From NCBI GenBank assembly GCA_030837445.1, contig JAUPKM010000043.1:1-8787 (forward strand): a DNA stretch of 8,787 nucleotides, written 5' to 3'. Under the pieces are notes generated by a model that saw nothing but the letters and a program-made list of their open reading frames with translations, made no database searches and was not told where the DNA came from. How positions within the stretch are numbered: the stretch's first letter is position 1; each line of letters starts with the position of its first letter. Below are positions 1 through 6,035 of this stretch, one piece after another. A program made the position numbers and the translations under genes. Source of the DNA: Actinomycetota bacterium (GTDB lineage: Bacteria; Actinomycetota; Actinomycetes; S36-B12; UBA10799).

Positions 1-706
1 CCCAGGCCGGGATGTCGGTGCTGTTGCACCGCAACGGGTGGACGGTGCAGGTACCACGACGGCGGGCGATCGAACGTGACCAGGAGGCCGTCGAGACGTG
101 GGTGAAGGAGGTCTGGCCGCAGGTAAAAGCACGGCGGCGGCCCGGCACGCCTGGTTGTGCTTCGAGGACGAAGCAGGTCAGGGACTGAGGCCGCCGAAAG
201 GACGCACCTGGGGCCGGCGCGGGCAGACCCCGATCGTGCACGTCCGCGGGGGCGGACGAGGCCGGGTGAACATCGCCGGTCTGGTCTGCTACCGGCCCGG
301 GGACCGGTCCCGGTTGATCTACCGGATCCGTATCTGGCGGGGCCGCAAGGGCGAGTCCAAGTCGTTGACCTGGACCGATTACCGGGACCTGCTGGTGGCC
401 GCTCATCAGCAGTTGGGCGGACCGATCGTGCTCGTGTGGGACAACCTCAGCGTGCACAAGATGCCCCCGTTACAGGAGTTCATCGACGAGCACGCCGACT
501 GGCTGACCGTCTTCCACTTCCCGACCTACAGTCCCGACCTGAATCCCGCCGAGGGCATCTGGTCCATGCTCAAGGCAAGCCTGACGAACTTCGCCGCAAC
601 CGACATCAACCACCTGACCCGGACCGTGAGGCGCTGCCTCAAGAGAATTCAGTACCAGGCATCCCTGATCCAGGGATGCCTCACCCAAACCGGACTGATC
701 ATGTAA
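1..706 (+). CDS. IS630-family transposase (5' end outside window; read through a -1 frameshift)
   Basis: This is the catalytic part of a DDE transposase that cuts and joins IS630-type element ends. The first part lies in the frame starting at base 3 and looks like the tail of the N-terminal helix-turn-helix region (LLHRNGWTVQVPRRRA, then ERDQEAVETWVKEVWPQVK). That frame degenerates after base 128. From 128 the -1 frame continues with the DDE domain to the TAA at 704-706: FEDEAGQ (first Asp, codon 167-169), VWDNLSVHK (second Asp, codon 440-442), and SPDLNPAEGIW (Glu, codon 551-553). All three catalytic residues are present. The two frames join at an AAAA run with an SD-like sequence upstream, so programmed -1 frameshifting is a reasonable alternative to a broken gene. 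A GTG at 98 opens the second frame but is unlikely to be the true start. The IS left end is outside the window and I could not fix the right terminal repeat. Confidence 0.88.
105..162 (+). other. Candidate -1 ribosomal frameshift signal in the IS630 transposase
   Basis: AAGGAGGT (105-112), a perfect anti-SD complement inside the coding frame, is followed 12 nt later by the tetramer AAAA (125-128), where Lys codon AAA can slip back one base before AGC. A 6-bp stem can form just after (AAGCAC 127-132 with GTGCTT 157-162). An internal SD about 10-14 nt upstream of a slippery site is a known -1 stimulator, as in dnaX. The signal is inferred from sequence only. Confidence 0.5.
657..681. repeat. 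Perfect 11-bp inverted repeat (hairpin) in the 3' end of the IS630 gene
   Basis: AGGCATCCCTG (657-667), a 3-nt loop ATC, then CAGGGATGCCT (671-681). The arms are perfect complements and lie 23 nt before the transposase stop codon. It could act as a terminator-like or read-in-blocking hairpin, or be a subterminal element of the IS end. There is no U-tract after it. Confidence 0.6.
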
Positions 707-890
707 TCACCCTCCGGGACACTCCCCGCCAAGGCTCATTGATCCGCTGTATTACGTGGCCCACGAGTTGCGGGTACGACATGACCTTGATGCGCGCGAG
801 GTCCTCGAGTCCTTCCCCGTCCTCGGGAAGGTCGGCATCGGCCCATCTCACTACAGCACGGTCTTCTTCGACCGCCTCGACCCGGCCAAC
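699..890 (-). pseudogene. Coding-like gene fragment next to the IS630 end
   Basis: On the minus strand a frame ending at a TGA (699-701) reads VGRVEAVEEDRAVVRWADAD and then LPEDGEGLEDLARIKVMSYP, followed by QLVGHVIQRINEP. It is acidic, with a protein-like residue mix. Upstream of about 890 the same frame is only the shadow of the membrane-protein gene. The only in-frame start is a GTG at 849-851, in the middle of the plausible stretch. The last dozen codons (WRGVSRRVIT) probably come from IS630 end sequence. I do not recognise the family. The simplest view is a leftover 3' part of a gene cut by the IS630 insertion, but chance reading in high-GC DNA is possible. Confidence 0.28.
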
Positions 891-922
891 TCCGGGAGTC
901 GTAGGGCCACGCGGCCGCGTCC

Positions 923-1810
923 CTAATCGTGTCCTCGCCCTCCAGCCGTATCCAACTCCATTGCCTGTGCCTGGCGTCGCTCGACTTCGTCCGGCGGCGA
1001 CACCGCTTCCGCCGACTCTTCCCACAGCAGCTTCGACCGGGGCATGCCAAGCTCGTCCTCTACAGCCCACATGATGCCGTACAGGAGGTGATCAAGCGCA
1101 TCGAGGGCTTCCCGCACCTTCCGTGCGTAGTTGACACCTGCGTCCGCGCGCAACCGCTTCTTCTCTTCAAGGTCCCGGGCCATGCGCCGCATTTTTGCTA
1201 GGCCGTCGAGCGCGGCCTCAACAGTCTCGACTTCCGTCGCACATCCAGCCATCGATACATGACGGTCGATGTCGCCGACAAGCGATCTGACAGCCGGACT
1301 AAAGCTCCCCGTTGGTGACCAACCTCCCAGCAGACACCGCTGGGCGACGTCAGGGTGGTCCTGCAAGGCGATAAGCGCATCGTCGAGGACGGAGATCAGT
1401 CTCTGGAGGGTTCGAAGGGGGGCAGTTACGTAGCCAGTGGCGAAGACGGGAGGATCGATGCTAAGTCCCGGGATCTGGTGCGTCAGGATGAAGAATGACC
1501 CGTGCATCTGCAGTTCGAACATTGTCACGAACCACTCAATGGGCTTCGCCACGGCCTTCCGAAGCTCGTGCTTGTCCCGTCTGTCGCGCCACCGCTTGAC
1601 AAGAATGTTCGTGATGAAGAGGCCAGGGCCGAGAACGATAAAACTCGCGAGCACGTTCACCGTGACGTCATAGCCGCGGAAGGTCCACCCGTCGATGTAC
1701 CAACCCGCCCATCCTGCAGCGACGCTTGCCCCCAGAGACACGGCGATGAGCTCCCGCGGCAGGGCGTCGCCCGGTCGCTCATCGAACAGACGGTGCCAGA
1801 TGCGGCGCAT
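923..1810 (-). CDS. Uncharacterised two-helix membrane protein with cytoplasmic helical domain
   Basis: A 295-aa protein of unknown function. Two hydrophobic segments lie near the N-terminus, at about residues 21-40 (LIAVSLGASVAAGWAGWYID) and 52-71 (NVLASFIVLGPGLFITNILV). They are followed directly by a very basic stretch (KRWRDRRDKHELRK), which by the positive-inside rule puts the remaining ~220 residues in the cytoplasm. That region is mostly predicted helix, with charged heptad-like stretches at about 195-225 and 228-265. I see no catalytic motif. The ATG at 1808-1810 was chosen because the hydrophobic N-terminus begins there and AGGGG lies 9 nt upstream. The frame stays open far upstream, to 2620, but that extension is not protein-like between about 1811 and 1978. 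The gene stands alone, with IS debris downstream. It could be a sensor or effector-type membrane protein, but nothing in the sequence proves this. Confidence 0.72.
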   Translation of the reverse strand: MRRIWHRLFDERPGDALPRELIAVSLGASVAAGWAGWYIDGWTFRGYDVTVNVLASFIVLGPGLFITNILVKRWRDRRDKHELRKAVAKPIEWFVTMFELQMHGSFFILTHQIPGLSIDPPVFATGYVTAPLRTLQRLISVLDDALIALQDHPDVAQRCLLGGWSPTGSFSPAVRSLVGDIDRHVSMAGCATEVETVEAALDGLAKMRRMARDLEEKKRLRADAGVNYARKVREALDALDHLLYGIMWAVEDELGMPRSKLLWEESAEAVSPPDEVERRQAQAMELDTAGGRGHD

Positions 1811-1978
1811 CGGTCCGAGCCCCTGTGTCAACCGAGACCTCCGCTCGCTACAACGCGTCCCCGTGCGCTCCGCGACAGCATCACGATCAAACCCTACCGA
1901 CGACCGCCGACAGGACTCGGGTGACCGACAACCGTGCGGGCGAGCCGAGATCGCGTGTCGGCTAACTCGGCCACACTG

Positions 1979-2065
1979 ACGGGAGCGCCAGTGCTGCAGC
2001 CAGCCCTGGAGCTGGTCCGTGGCGTAGCCATGGCCGAGAGCGGCAAGGCGGTCGCGCTCTTCCAT
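1979..2065 (-). pseudogene. 5' remnant of an unidentified small gene
   Basis: From an ATG at 2063-2065 the minus strand reads MEERDRLAALGHGYATDQLQ then GWLQHWRSR. The first 28 codons are mostly G/C-ending (about 24 of 28); after that the codon pattern and residue mix collapse. A TAGCTT box (2071-2076) sits 5 nt before the ATG, the leaderless arrangement seen at other genes here. No stop follows, and the frame runs on into the membrane-protein gene. I do not recognise the family. The best explanation is a gene start that lost its remainder; a chance ORF cannot be excluded. Confidence 0.33.
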
Positions 2066-2070
2066 GCCCG

Positions 2071-2076
2071 AAGCTA
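2071..2076 (-). promoter_or_regulatory. Predicted -10 box (TAGCTT) before the 2065 remnant
   Basis: TAGCTT matches the actinobacterial TANNNT pattern and lies 5 nt before the ATG, so transcription would start close to the start codon. It is part of the 10-bp palindrome AAGCTAGCTT. I found no clear -35. Confidence 0.3.
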
Positions 2077-2221
2077 GCTTGCGCTCATCGGCTCTCCGCG
2101 CGCATCCATCCGCCCATGACCCACCGGCCTCGGTACCGACCGCGACCGGCACCGCCTCACGGCCGGCGGCAGACTCCCGCAATGCCGGAGAGCGCCGATC
2201 GCCACCAGCGCATTGTCGGCA

Positions 2222-2237
2222 ACTGTCGACCGACAGT
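2222..2237. repeat. Perfect palindrome (7-bp arms) beside repeat copy 1
   Basis: ACTGTCG (2222-2228), AC, then CGACAGT (2231-2237). It lies 10 bp left of the direct repeat and has no counterpart beside copy 2. It could be an operator-like dyad or a small hairpin; there is no other evidence of use. Confidence 0.5.
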
Positions 2238-2246
2238 CGCTGGCAG

Positions 2247-2374
2247 AGAAGGATCATTTGCCTATGACCACTGGCGACTTCCTCATCTTTCTGGAACAGC
2301 CCCGACAAGTCCCCGACCAGGTATGACAAAAGAACCAGAGATGACGACCTGCCCGATATGACCGCATTCACTCG
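2247..2374. repeat. 128-bp direct repeat, copy 1
   Basis: This matches 3399-3526 without gaps at about 118 of 128 positions. The core 2267-2362 (96 bp) is identical; mismatches cluster in the first 20 bp and last 12 bp, beyond which similarity stops. No frame gives a convincing protein across both copies and their flanks, and the identity covers all codon positions, so it is a DNA- or RNA-level repeat. It has no terminal inverted repeats that I can see. The 1152-bp period contains one gene, the DUF1877 protein. Confidence 0.95.
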
Positions 2375-2764
2375 TCGGGCGACACGGTCCGCGAACGCCC
2401 GCTCGAGCCAGTGACGCCATCGCCCCCCACGCCCCGAAGAGCTCCAGCCATGACTTCGGCGCCGCGCCCCTGAATAGCTGCTGCGAACCGCGGACCCCAT
2501 TGCCGGCGAGGTGCTGCGCGCCGCCGGCCAGCAAGGGACACCGCCCGCTCCGTGTTCATGCCCCTCGCGCTGCCGAGGCTCAAACCGAGCACACCCCCAC
2601 CGAGCGGCGGGGCCAGGCACGCTACGTCACGAACCGTCGCTCCCCCGGACGCAAGACTCGCGGCAATTGCATGCGGTTGGTGCGGACGGACGGAGGCGCA
2701 CAAAGGATCTCCATCCCCATAGCTCCGTGAAAGACTTCGAGACGCACCAACCGGAAGGGTCACC

Positions 2765-3256
2765 ATGGGCAGCCTTGGAGTTCACTTCGCGGTCCCAGCC
2801 GACGTCGTCGCCAGACTCGTCTCGGCCGACGATGACGACGAAGTCCGCCTCATCATCGAGGACATCGAAGAGGAGATGACGGACGTCGACCACTGCGACA
2901 CCGACAAAGCCTGGGACGCGATCCACCGTTGCCTGACCGATGGGTACCTGCGCCTCGACAACGGCGACTACCCGCTCAACGCAGCAGTCCTGGGCGGTCG
3001 CCACCTGCACAGCGGCGAGGACTACATCGTCAGCCTCCTGACGCCCGACCAGGTCCGTGACGTGGCCCGAGCCCTGGCCGAGGTGCCACGGGAGCCCCTC
3101 CGGGCCATGTACCTGGCCATCGATCCCGACGACTACGGTCCCGAGTTTGGAGACAAGGACTTCGACTACACCTGGGAGAACTTCGCCGACCTCGTGGCCT
3201 TCTTCCGCCGCTCGGCGCTCGCTGGCAGCCACGTCATCTTCACCGTTGACCAGTAG
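2765..3256 (+). CDS. DUF1877 (YfbM-like) family protein
   Basis: A 163-aa, very acidic, soluble protein, about full length for the DUF1877/YfbM family, whose biochemical role is not established. Family-like features in order: an N-terminal strand plus helix (GVHFAVPADVVARLVS), an acidic run DVDHCDTDKAWDAIHRCLTD containing the typical DKAW..IH motif, a PLNAAVLGG segment, YIVSLLTPDQVRDVARAL, and a C-terminal FADLVAFFRRSALAGSHVIF ending in a strand. The ATG at 2765 is supported by GGAAGGG (2753-2759) with 5-nt spacing, one of the few strong Shine-Dalgarno sites in the window. The gene is monocistronic, has a GC hairpin 26 nt after its stop, and is bracketed by two copies of a 128-bp repeat. Family assignment is by recognition of motifs, not by a search. 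Confidence 0.82.
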   Translation: MGSLGVHFAVPADVVARLVSADDDDEVRLIIEDIEEEMTDVDHCDTDKAWDAIHRCLTDGYLRLDNGDYPLNAAVLGGRHLHSGEDYIVSLLTPDQVRDVARALAEVPREPLRAMYLAIDPDDYGPEFGDKDFDYTWENFADLVAFFRRSALAGSHVIFTVDQ

Positions 3257-3281
3257 GCCACCCCAGCGCCTGGAACGCAGA

Positions 3282-3298
3282 GTCGCCGACCCGGCGAC
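3282..3298 (+). terminator. GC-rich hairpin downstream of the DUF1877 gene
   Basis: GTCGCCG, loop ACC, CGGCGAC: a perfect 7-bp stem beginning 26 nt after the stop codon at 3254-3256. There is no U-tract, which is common for actinobacterial terminators. Its function is inferred from position. Confidence 0.45.
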
Positions 3299-3398
3299 AC
3301 CCTTCAGTTCGCGGTACACCATGAGCGCGAGACTTGGACCGCACGCGCCGGATGGTGCCAGCCGGCCGGGATACCTGTCATCCGATTGGCACCGCGTC

Positions 3399-3526
3399 AG
3401 AAGAATCCTTTCTGCATAACCACTGGCGACTTCCTCATCTTTCTGGAACAGCCCCGACAAGTCCCCGACCAGGTATGACAAAAGAACCAGAGATGACGAC
3501 CTGCCCGATATGACAGCATTCGCTTG
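3399..3526. repeat. 128-bp direct repeat, copy 2
   Basis: This is the partner of 2247-2374 in the same orientation; the identical core is 3419-3514. It lies after the DUF1877 gene and its hairpin and before the frameshifted gene ending at 3679. Flanking sequence on both sides differs from copy 1. The 152 bp from here to 3678 shows no gene. Confidence 0.95.
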
Positions 3527-3678
3527 ACCAGCGATCGAGCGGTGGGAACGAGTCCGGACCATAGCGAGGACAGGCGCCGGATCTCCAATAGATTTCCTCA
3601 GCTCTCCGTGGCCAAGAAGAGTAATCACCAACGGATCAGCGCCGACTCTGATCGCGGGAAGAGCGCGTGGCCCCCTTG

Positions 3679-4049
3679 TCACCAGATCCAGATTGCCTTC
3701 TCGACACCGAGTTCATACTGAGCCGGCCGAACAAGAATCACCGACTCCGGTCCAGTCGCGGTCGGACCACCGATGGGAAAGGCGAGGCGGCTCTCACCCG
3801 ACTCGATTGCCACGTATTCCCCGGCGACGACGGTGAGGTCATCCACGGTGTGACCGATCAGGCACACGATCGATGGTGGCCCCACGCCTTGACATCCAAC
3901 TATTCCGAAGGGCCGCGTCAGGCCGGTGAGAACCACGTCCCCATGTGGACTTCCATGAAGTCATGCAGGAAGAACACCCCGGTGATCTTCAGACCAACGA
4001 CCTCGGTGCGAGCGCCAGCGGTCGGGTCCTCGTCCTCGCTCGTCGTCAA
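3679..4049 (-). pseudogene. Frameshifted conserved-hypothetical gene (about 123 codons)
   Basis: Two adjoining minus-strand frames give one continuous protein. The first begins at TTG (4047-4049) with MTTSEDEDPTAGARTEVVGL and KITGVFFLHDFMEVHMG. The second continues DVVLTGLTRPFG, HTVDDLTVVAGEYVAIESGE, then LAFPIGGPTATGPESVILV, ending in AIWIW. The join falls at a run of four C (3939-3942; G on the coding strand), where one more base would restore a single frame. The protein would be soluble and strand-rich, resembling small actinobacterial hypothetical proteins with a DVVL.GLT.P.G motif; I know no function. A GATACT box lies 6 nt before the TTG, arguing for a leaderless start there. It is either a true frameshift mutation or a sequencing error in the homopolymer. 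Confidence 0.6.
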
Positions 4050-4055
4050 CGCTTC

Positions 4056-4061
4056 AGTATC
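4056..4061 (-). promoter_or_regulatory. Predicted -10 box (GATACT) of the 4049 gene
   Basis: GATACT lies exactly 6 nt upstream of the TTG start, so the transcript would begin at or next to the start codon. It fits TATACT in five of six positions. No -35 is visible and there is no Shine-Dalgarno. Confidence 0.38.
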
Positions 4062-4306
4062 GACGGTGCAAGCGGGTCGGCGCGCTCATCGGCACAACCG
4101 TGGAGTGCGCTCTCGCGGCCAGGACCTGACTAGAATCGCGATTCGTTCACGTTGAGTGACCACCCAATGGGCTACCGAAGCCGATCATCGCGGCAGAAGA
4201 GCGTACGGTAAGGCACCCAGTGGCCTGCCGAACCGCCGTTATCTATCGGTTCTGCAGTCCGCAGGCGGCGTCGCTGCGGCCGCGCACTCGGACCGCCGTG
4301 AGGTCG

Positions 4307-5131
4307 CTACTTGCGGCCCCAGCCAAGGAAGTGGCGGCGTCGTGCCGGAGCCTCAGCATCGGAGGCCCAGGCCAGATCACCGACTAGGAAGACGGTGCCG
4401 GCGATCACCTGCCCCGGGATAGGCACTTCCTGGTGCTCGTGAGCTGAGAGGCATACATCCGTCTCGAACCCCGCTGTGCGGACGCGAGCCGTGATGAACT
4501 CCTGTCCGGTCAGCATCGTCCTGCGAAGGGAAGCAGCCAGCACGGTTCCCGCGATCTGCGCGTGCGCCGTTGCGTCCGTGGAAGCGCCGAACACACCGTA
4601 GGAGATGAATGACTCCGCCGCCATACGAGGCGGCCAGGTCCATCCGTTGGCGATGTAGTCAGCTGGCGGCTCGGACCCGGAGTCTCGTTCGGACAACAGG
4701 CTCGCCGCGGACGCGCCGAACGCGTCTGCGTCCGAGAACACCCCCACCTCGACCCCCAAGGCGATCACGGTGGCGGCGCAATGGACCTGGTCAGCTGGAA
4801 GGAGCCGACGCTGCTCAGGCTCGAGAGCCAACGACGTCAGCTGCTCACCGCTCTCGTCCACGACGGCGGCGGTCGCGACTTCGTCTGTCGCCATCACCAG
4901 TCCCGATAGCTGCGCACCGGGTTCAGCGGCGAAGGACGGCAGCAGATCCAAGACTTTCCCACCCCGCAGACCGAAGACCAGCCGCGCACCTCCGGCATCC
5001 TGCCAACGGACCACATCGACACCGTCACGTGAGCCGAGGGGTTGTGCCGACCGCAGCGCGTCGCCGACCAGCTCAGTAAACCCATCCTGATCACGGACGC
5101 GCAGACCCACACAGTCCAAGTTCGATGCCAC
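4307..5131 (-). CDS. Conserved hypothetical actinobacterial protein (274 aa)
   Basis: An intact soluble protein with no signal peptide or membrane segment. It starts MASNLDCVGLRVRDQDGFTE, a strand-helix opening typical of proteins that compare or bind small ligands, with an N-terminal half rich in short strands. The best conserved-looking part is the C-terminal domain, about residues 186-252: TDATAHAQIAGTVLAASLRR, then LTGQEFITARVRTAGFETDV and IPGQVIAGTVFLVGDL. I recall similar actinobacterial hypothetical proteins with this C-terminus but no assigned function. The start is GTG (5129-5131); TACGGT lies 6 nt upstream and there is no Shine-Dalgarno, so the mRNA is probably leaderless. It is not overlapped by its neighbours and shows no damage, in contrast to the frameshifted genes on both sides of it. 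A downstream 257-bp gap (4050-4306) shows no gene. Confidence 0.72.
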   Translation of the reverse strand: MASNLDCVGLRVRDQDGFTELVGDALRSAQPLGSRDGVDVVRWQDAGGARLVFGLRGGKVLDLLPSFAAEPGAQLSGLVMATDEVATAAVVDESGEQLTSLALEPEQRRLLPADQVHCAATVIALGVEVGVFSDADAFGASAASLLSERDSGSEPPADYIANGWTWPPRMAAESFISYGVFGASTDATAHAQIAGTVLAASLRRTMLTGQEFITARVRTAGFETDVCLSAHEHQEVPIPGQVIAGTVFLVGDLAWASDAEAPARRRHFLGWGRK

Positions 5132-5137
5132 GCCGGA

Positions 5138-5143
5138 ACCGTA
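5138..5143 (-). promoter_or_regulatory. Predicted -10 box (TACGGT) of the 274-aa gene
   Basis: TACGGT fits TANNNT and ends 6 nt before the GTG at 5131. This spacing places transcription start at the start codon. No good -35 is visible 16-19 bp further upstream. Confidence 0.42.
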
Positions 5144-5214
5144 CCGGCCTTGAACAGGGACCGTCCGAGGTCTCTCCAGATGATCCTGGACACCATGTGC
5201 TCACAGATCCTCGA

Positions 5215-5686
5215 CTACTCGTGGATGGTCGAGGCGATAGCAGCCTTCTGGACCGCACGCTTGTACTGGGCTCGCCGAAATGCGAAGGGACCGAAGGCTC
5301 GATAGTCGCGGTCGGAGCGGAACGGCTGAGCGAAACCGTGCCAGGTGACCAGGCCGTCCTGGTGGCTGATCCGAGCCTCAAGCGACCAGCAGCCGATCTC
5401 GCCGCAGTTGCAACCGAGCAGCGCGATCACCCCCTCGACCGGCGAAGTGAGCAGACTCCGGCTCACCGGCGAGGTAGCTGCTCAAGTCCCCGAAGTCGAA
5501 ATGATCTAGCACGATCCCGGCATAGGCACCAGGAACGTCGTAGCCGCCCGCAAGTTCATAGCCCCGGACTAACTCCACGAGGCTGACTCCGTCGACGTAG
5601 GGCAGCAGCTCACACGCAGGCTCTGAACCATCGCCCCATGGGCGGACTGCGAACCGAACCCGGCGGAGGGGCGGTGTGGTCGGCAC
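5215..5686 (-). pseudogene. Frameshifted conserved-hypothetical gene with CxC...GCW motif
   Basis: Two overlapping minus-strand frames form one protein of about 155 residues. The 5' frame reads from GTG 5684-5686: RRVRFAVRPWGDGSEPACEL, LPYVDGVSLVELVRGYELAG, then DVPGAYAGIVLDHFDFGDLS. The 3' frame continues TSPVEGVIALLGCNCGEIGC, W, HGFAQPFRSDRDY and AFGPFAFRRAQYKRAV, ending at 5215. This order matches a small actinobacterial hypothetical family (LLPYVDG..L, LLGC.CG..GCW, GPF.F...QY) as I remember it; its function is unknown. The frames switch between about 5441 and 5465 and need a net +1 nt (or -2) to explain. Three cysteines in the GCNCGEIGC motif could bind metal or be structural. The GTG at 5684 is preferred over 5708 because an AGACT-type -10 lies 6 nt before it, though this is weak. 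A sequencing error remains possible. Confidence 0.62.
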
Positions 5687-5741
5687 GGTCCCAGTCTGGC
5701 TGACCTGCACAGCGACGAGTCAGCACACGCCGTCCGTCGCT

Positions 5742-5846
5742 CTCGTAGAAACCACCCCTCCAGTTCTCCTCGTCAGCCACATCCTCAGCGCTCTTCATCG
5801 CCTCAGGATCCCCGATCCAGCCGCCCACCTCACCCGGGTAACTCAT
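5742..5846 (-). pseudogene. Truncated 5' end of a hypothetical gene (GEVGGWIGDPE / NWRGGFYE type)
   Basis: An ATG at 5844-5846 opens a frame reading MSYPGEVGGWIGDPEAMKSA then EDVADEENWRGGFYE, 35 residues. I recall this as the N-terminus of a larger (~150-200 aa) actinobacterial hypothetical protein in which GGFYEL continues into an acidic helix. Here the next residues (SDGRRVLTRRCAGQ...) are unlike that, and the frame then runs as a shadow over the next gene. The body of the gene therefore appears deleted, with the join at about 5742 lying only 55 bp before the downstream gene's start. No Shine-Dalgarno or -10 box stands out upstream. Confidence 0.5.
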
Positions 5847-6022
5847 CGCGTGTGACCACTGAAATCAATCCGGACAAGCAAGGCCACCCTCCCTGCGGCA
5901 GATCCGGGCGGAGCGTCGGCCGGCGCGGAGGCACTCCGGCAGGAACGTGGTCGTTTGGGTCAACTGCGCTCTTCGAGCGCGCGACCGCGCATGGAGGACC
6001 GCCCGGCCAAGCGGCTCGCGGC

Positions 6023-6028
6023 TACCGT
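6023..6028 (+). promoter_or_regulatory. Predicted -10 box (TACCGT) of the 6036 gene
   Basis: TACCGT fits TANNNT and ends 7 nt before a GTG that starts the protein-like part of the frame. No Shine-Dalgarno and no clear -35 are present. It lies in the 189-bp gap between divergent genes (5847-6035). Confidence 0.4.
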
Positions 6029-6035
6029 CGTAACC

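Larger units (their letters stand above)
2066..2764. other. Gene-free stretch
   Basis: Several long frames are open here on both strands, but their translations are low-complexity Arg/Ala/Pro/Gly strings with no recognisable domain, as expected of chance ORFs in high-GC DNA. What can be supported is a -10-like box (2071-2076), a palindrome (2222-2237), repeat copy 1 (2247-2374) and the ribosome binding site of the next gene. About 390 bp (2375-2764) between the repeat and that gene shows nothing I can name. Confidence 0.5.

Noticed and set aside
1826..1831. TTGACA on the minus strand before the membrane-protein gene
   Set aside because: It is only 15 nt before the ATG, leaving no room for a -10 box and transcription start.
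2247..2374. Shared peptide in both repeat copies (AVISGRSSSLVLLSYLVGDL)
   Set aside because: Identity is at the DNA level at all codon positions, and the sequences before and after differ between copies, so a conserved protein is not supported.
923..2620. A 565-codon open frame on the minus strand
   Set aside because: Only the last 295 residues look like a protein, plus a short piece at 1979-2065. The rest is Arg/Ser/Gly filler and includes the direct repeat; an open frame is expected by chance at this GC.
2247..3526. Repeats as integron attC sites or a CRISPR array
   Set aside because: Only two copies, 1152 bp apart, without attC-like core sites or folded symmetry; far too long and sparse for CRISPR.
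2627..3682. A 351-codon minus-strand frame over the DUF1877 gene and repeat copy 2
   Set aside because: It is the reverse-strand shadow of the DUF1877 gene for most of its length and has no domain of its own.
5955..6035. Longer start (TTG 5955 or ATG 5991) for the HEAT-like gene
   Set aside because: No ribosome binding site or -10 box at either, and the added residues are Arg/Ala filler.
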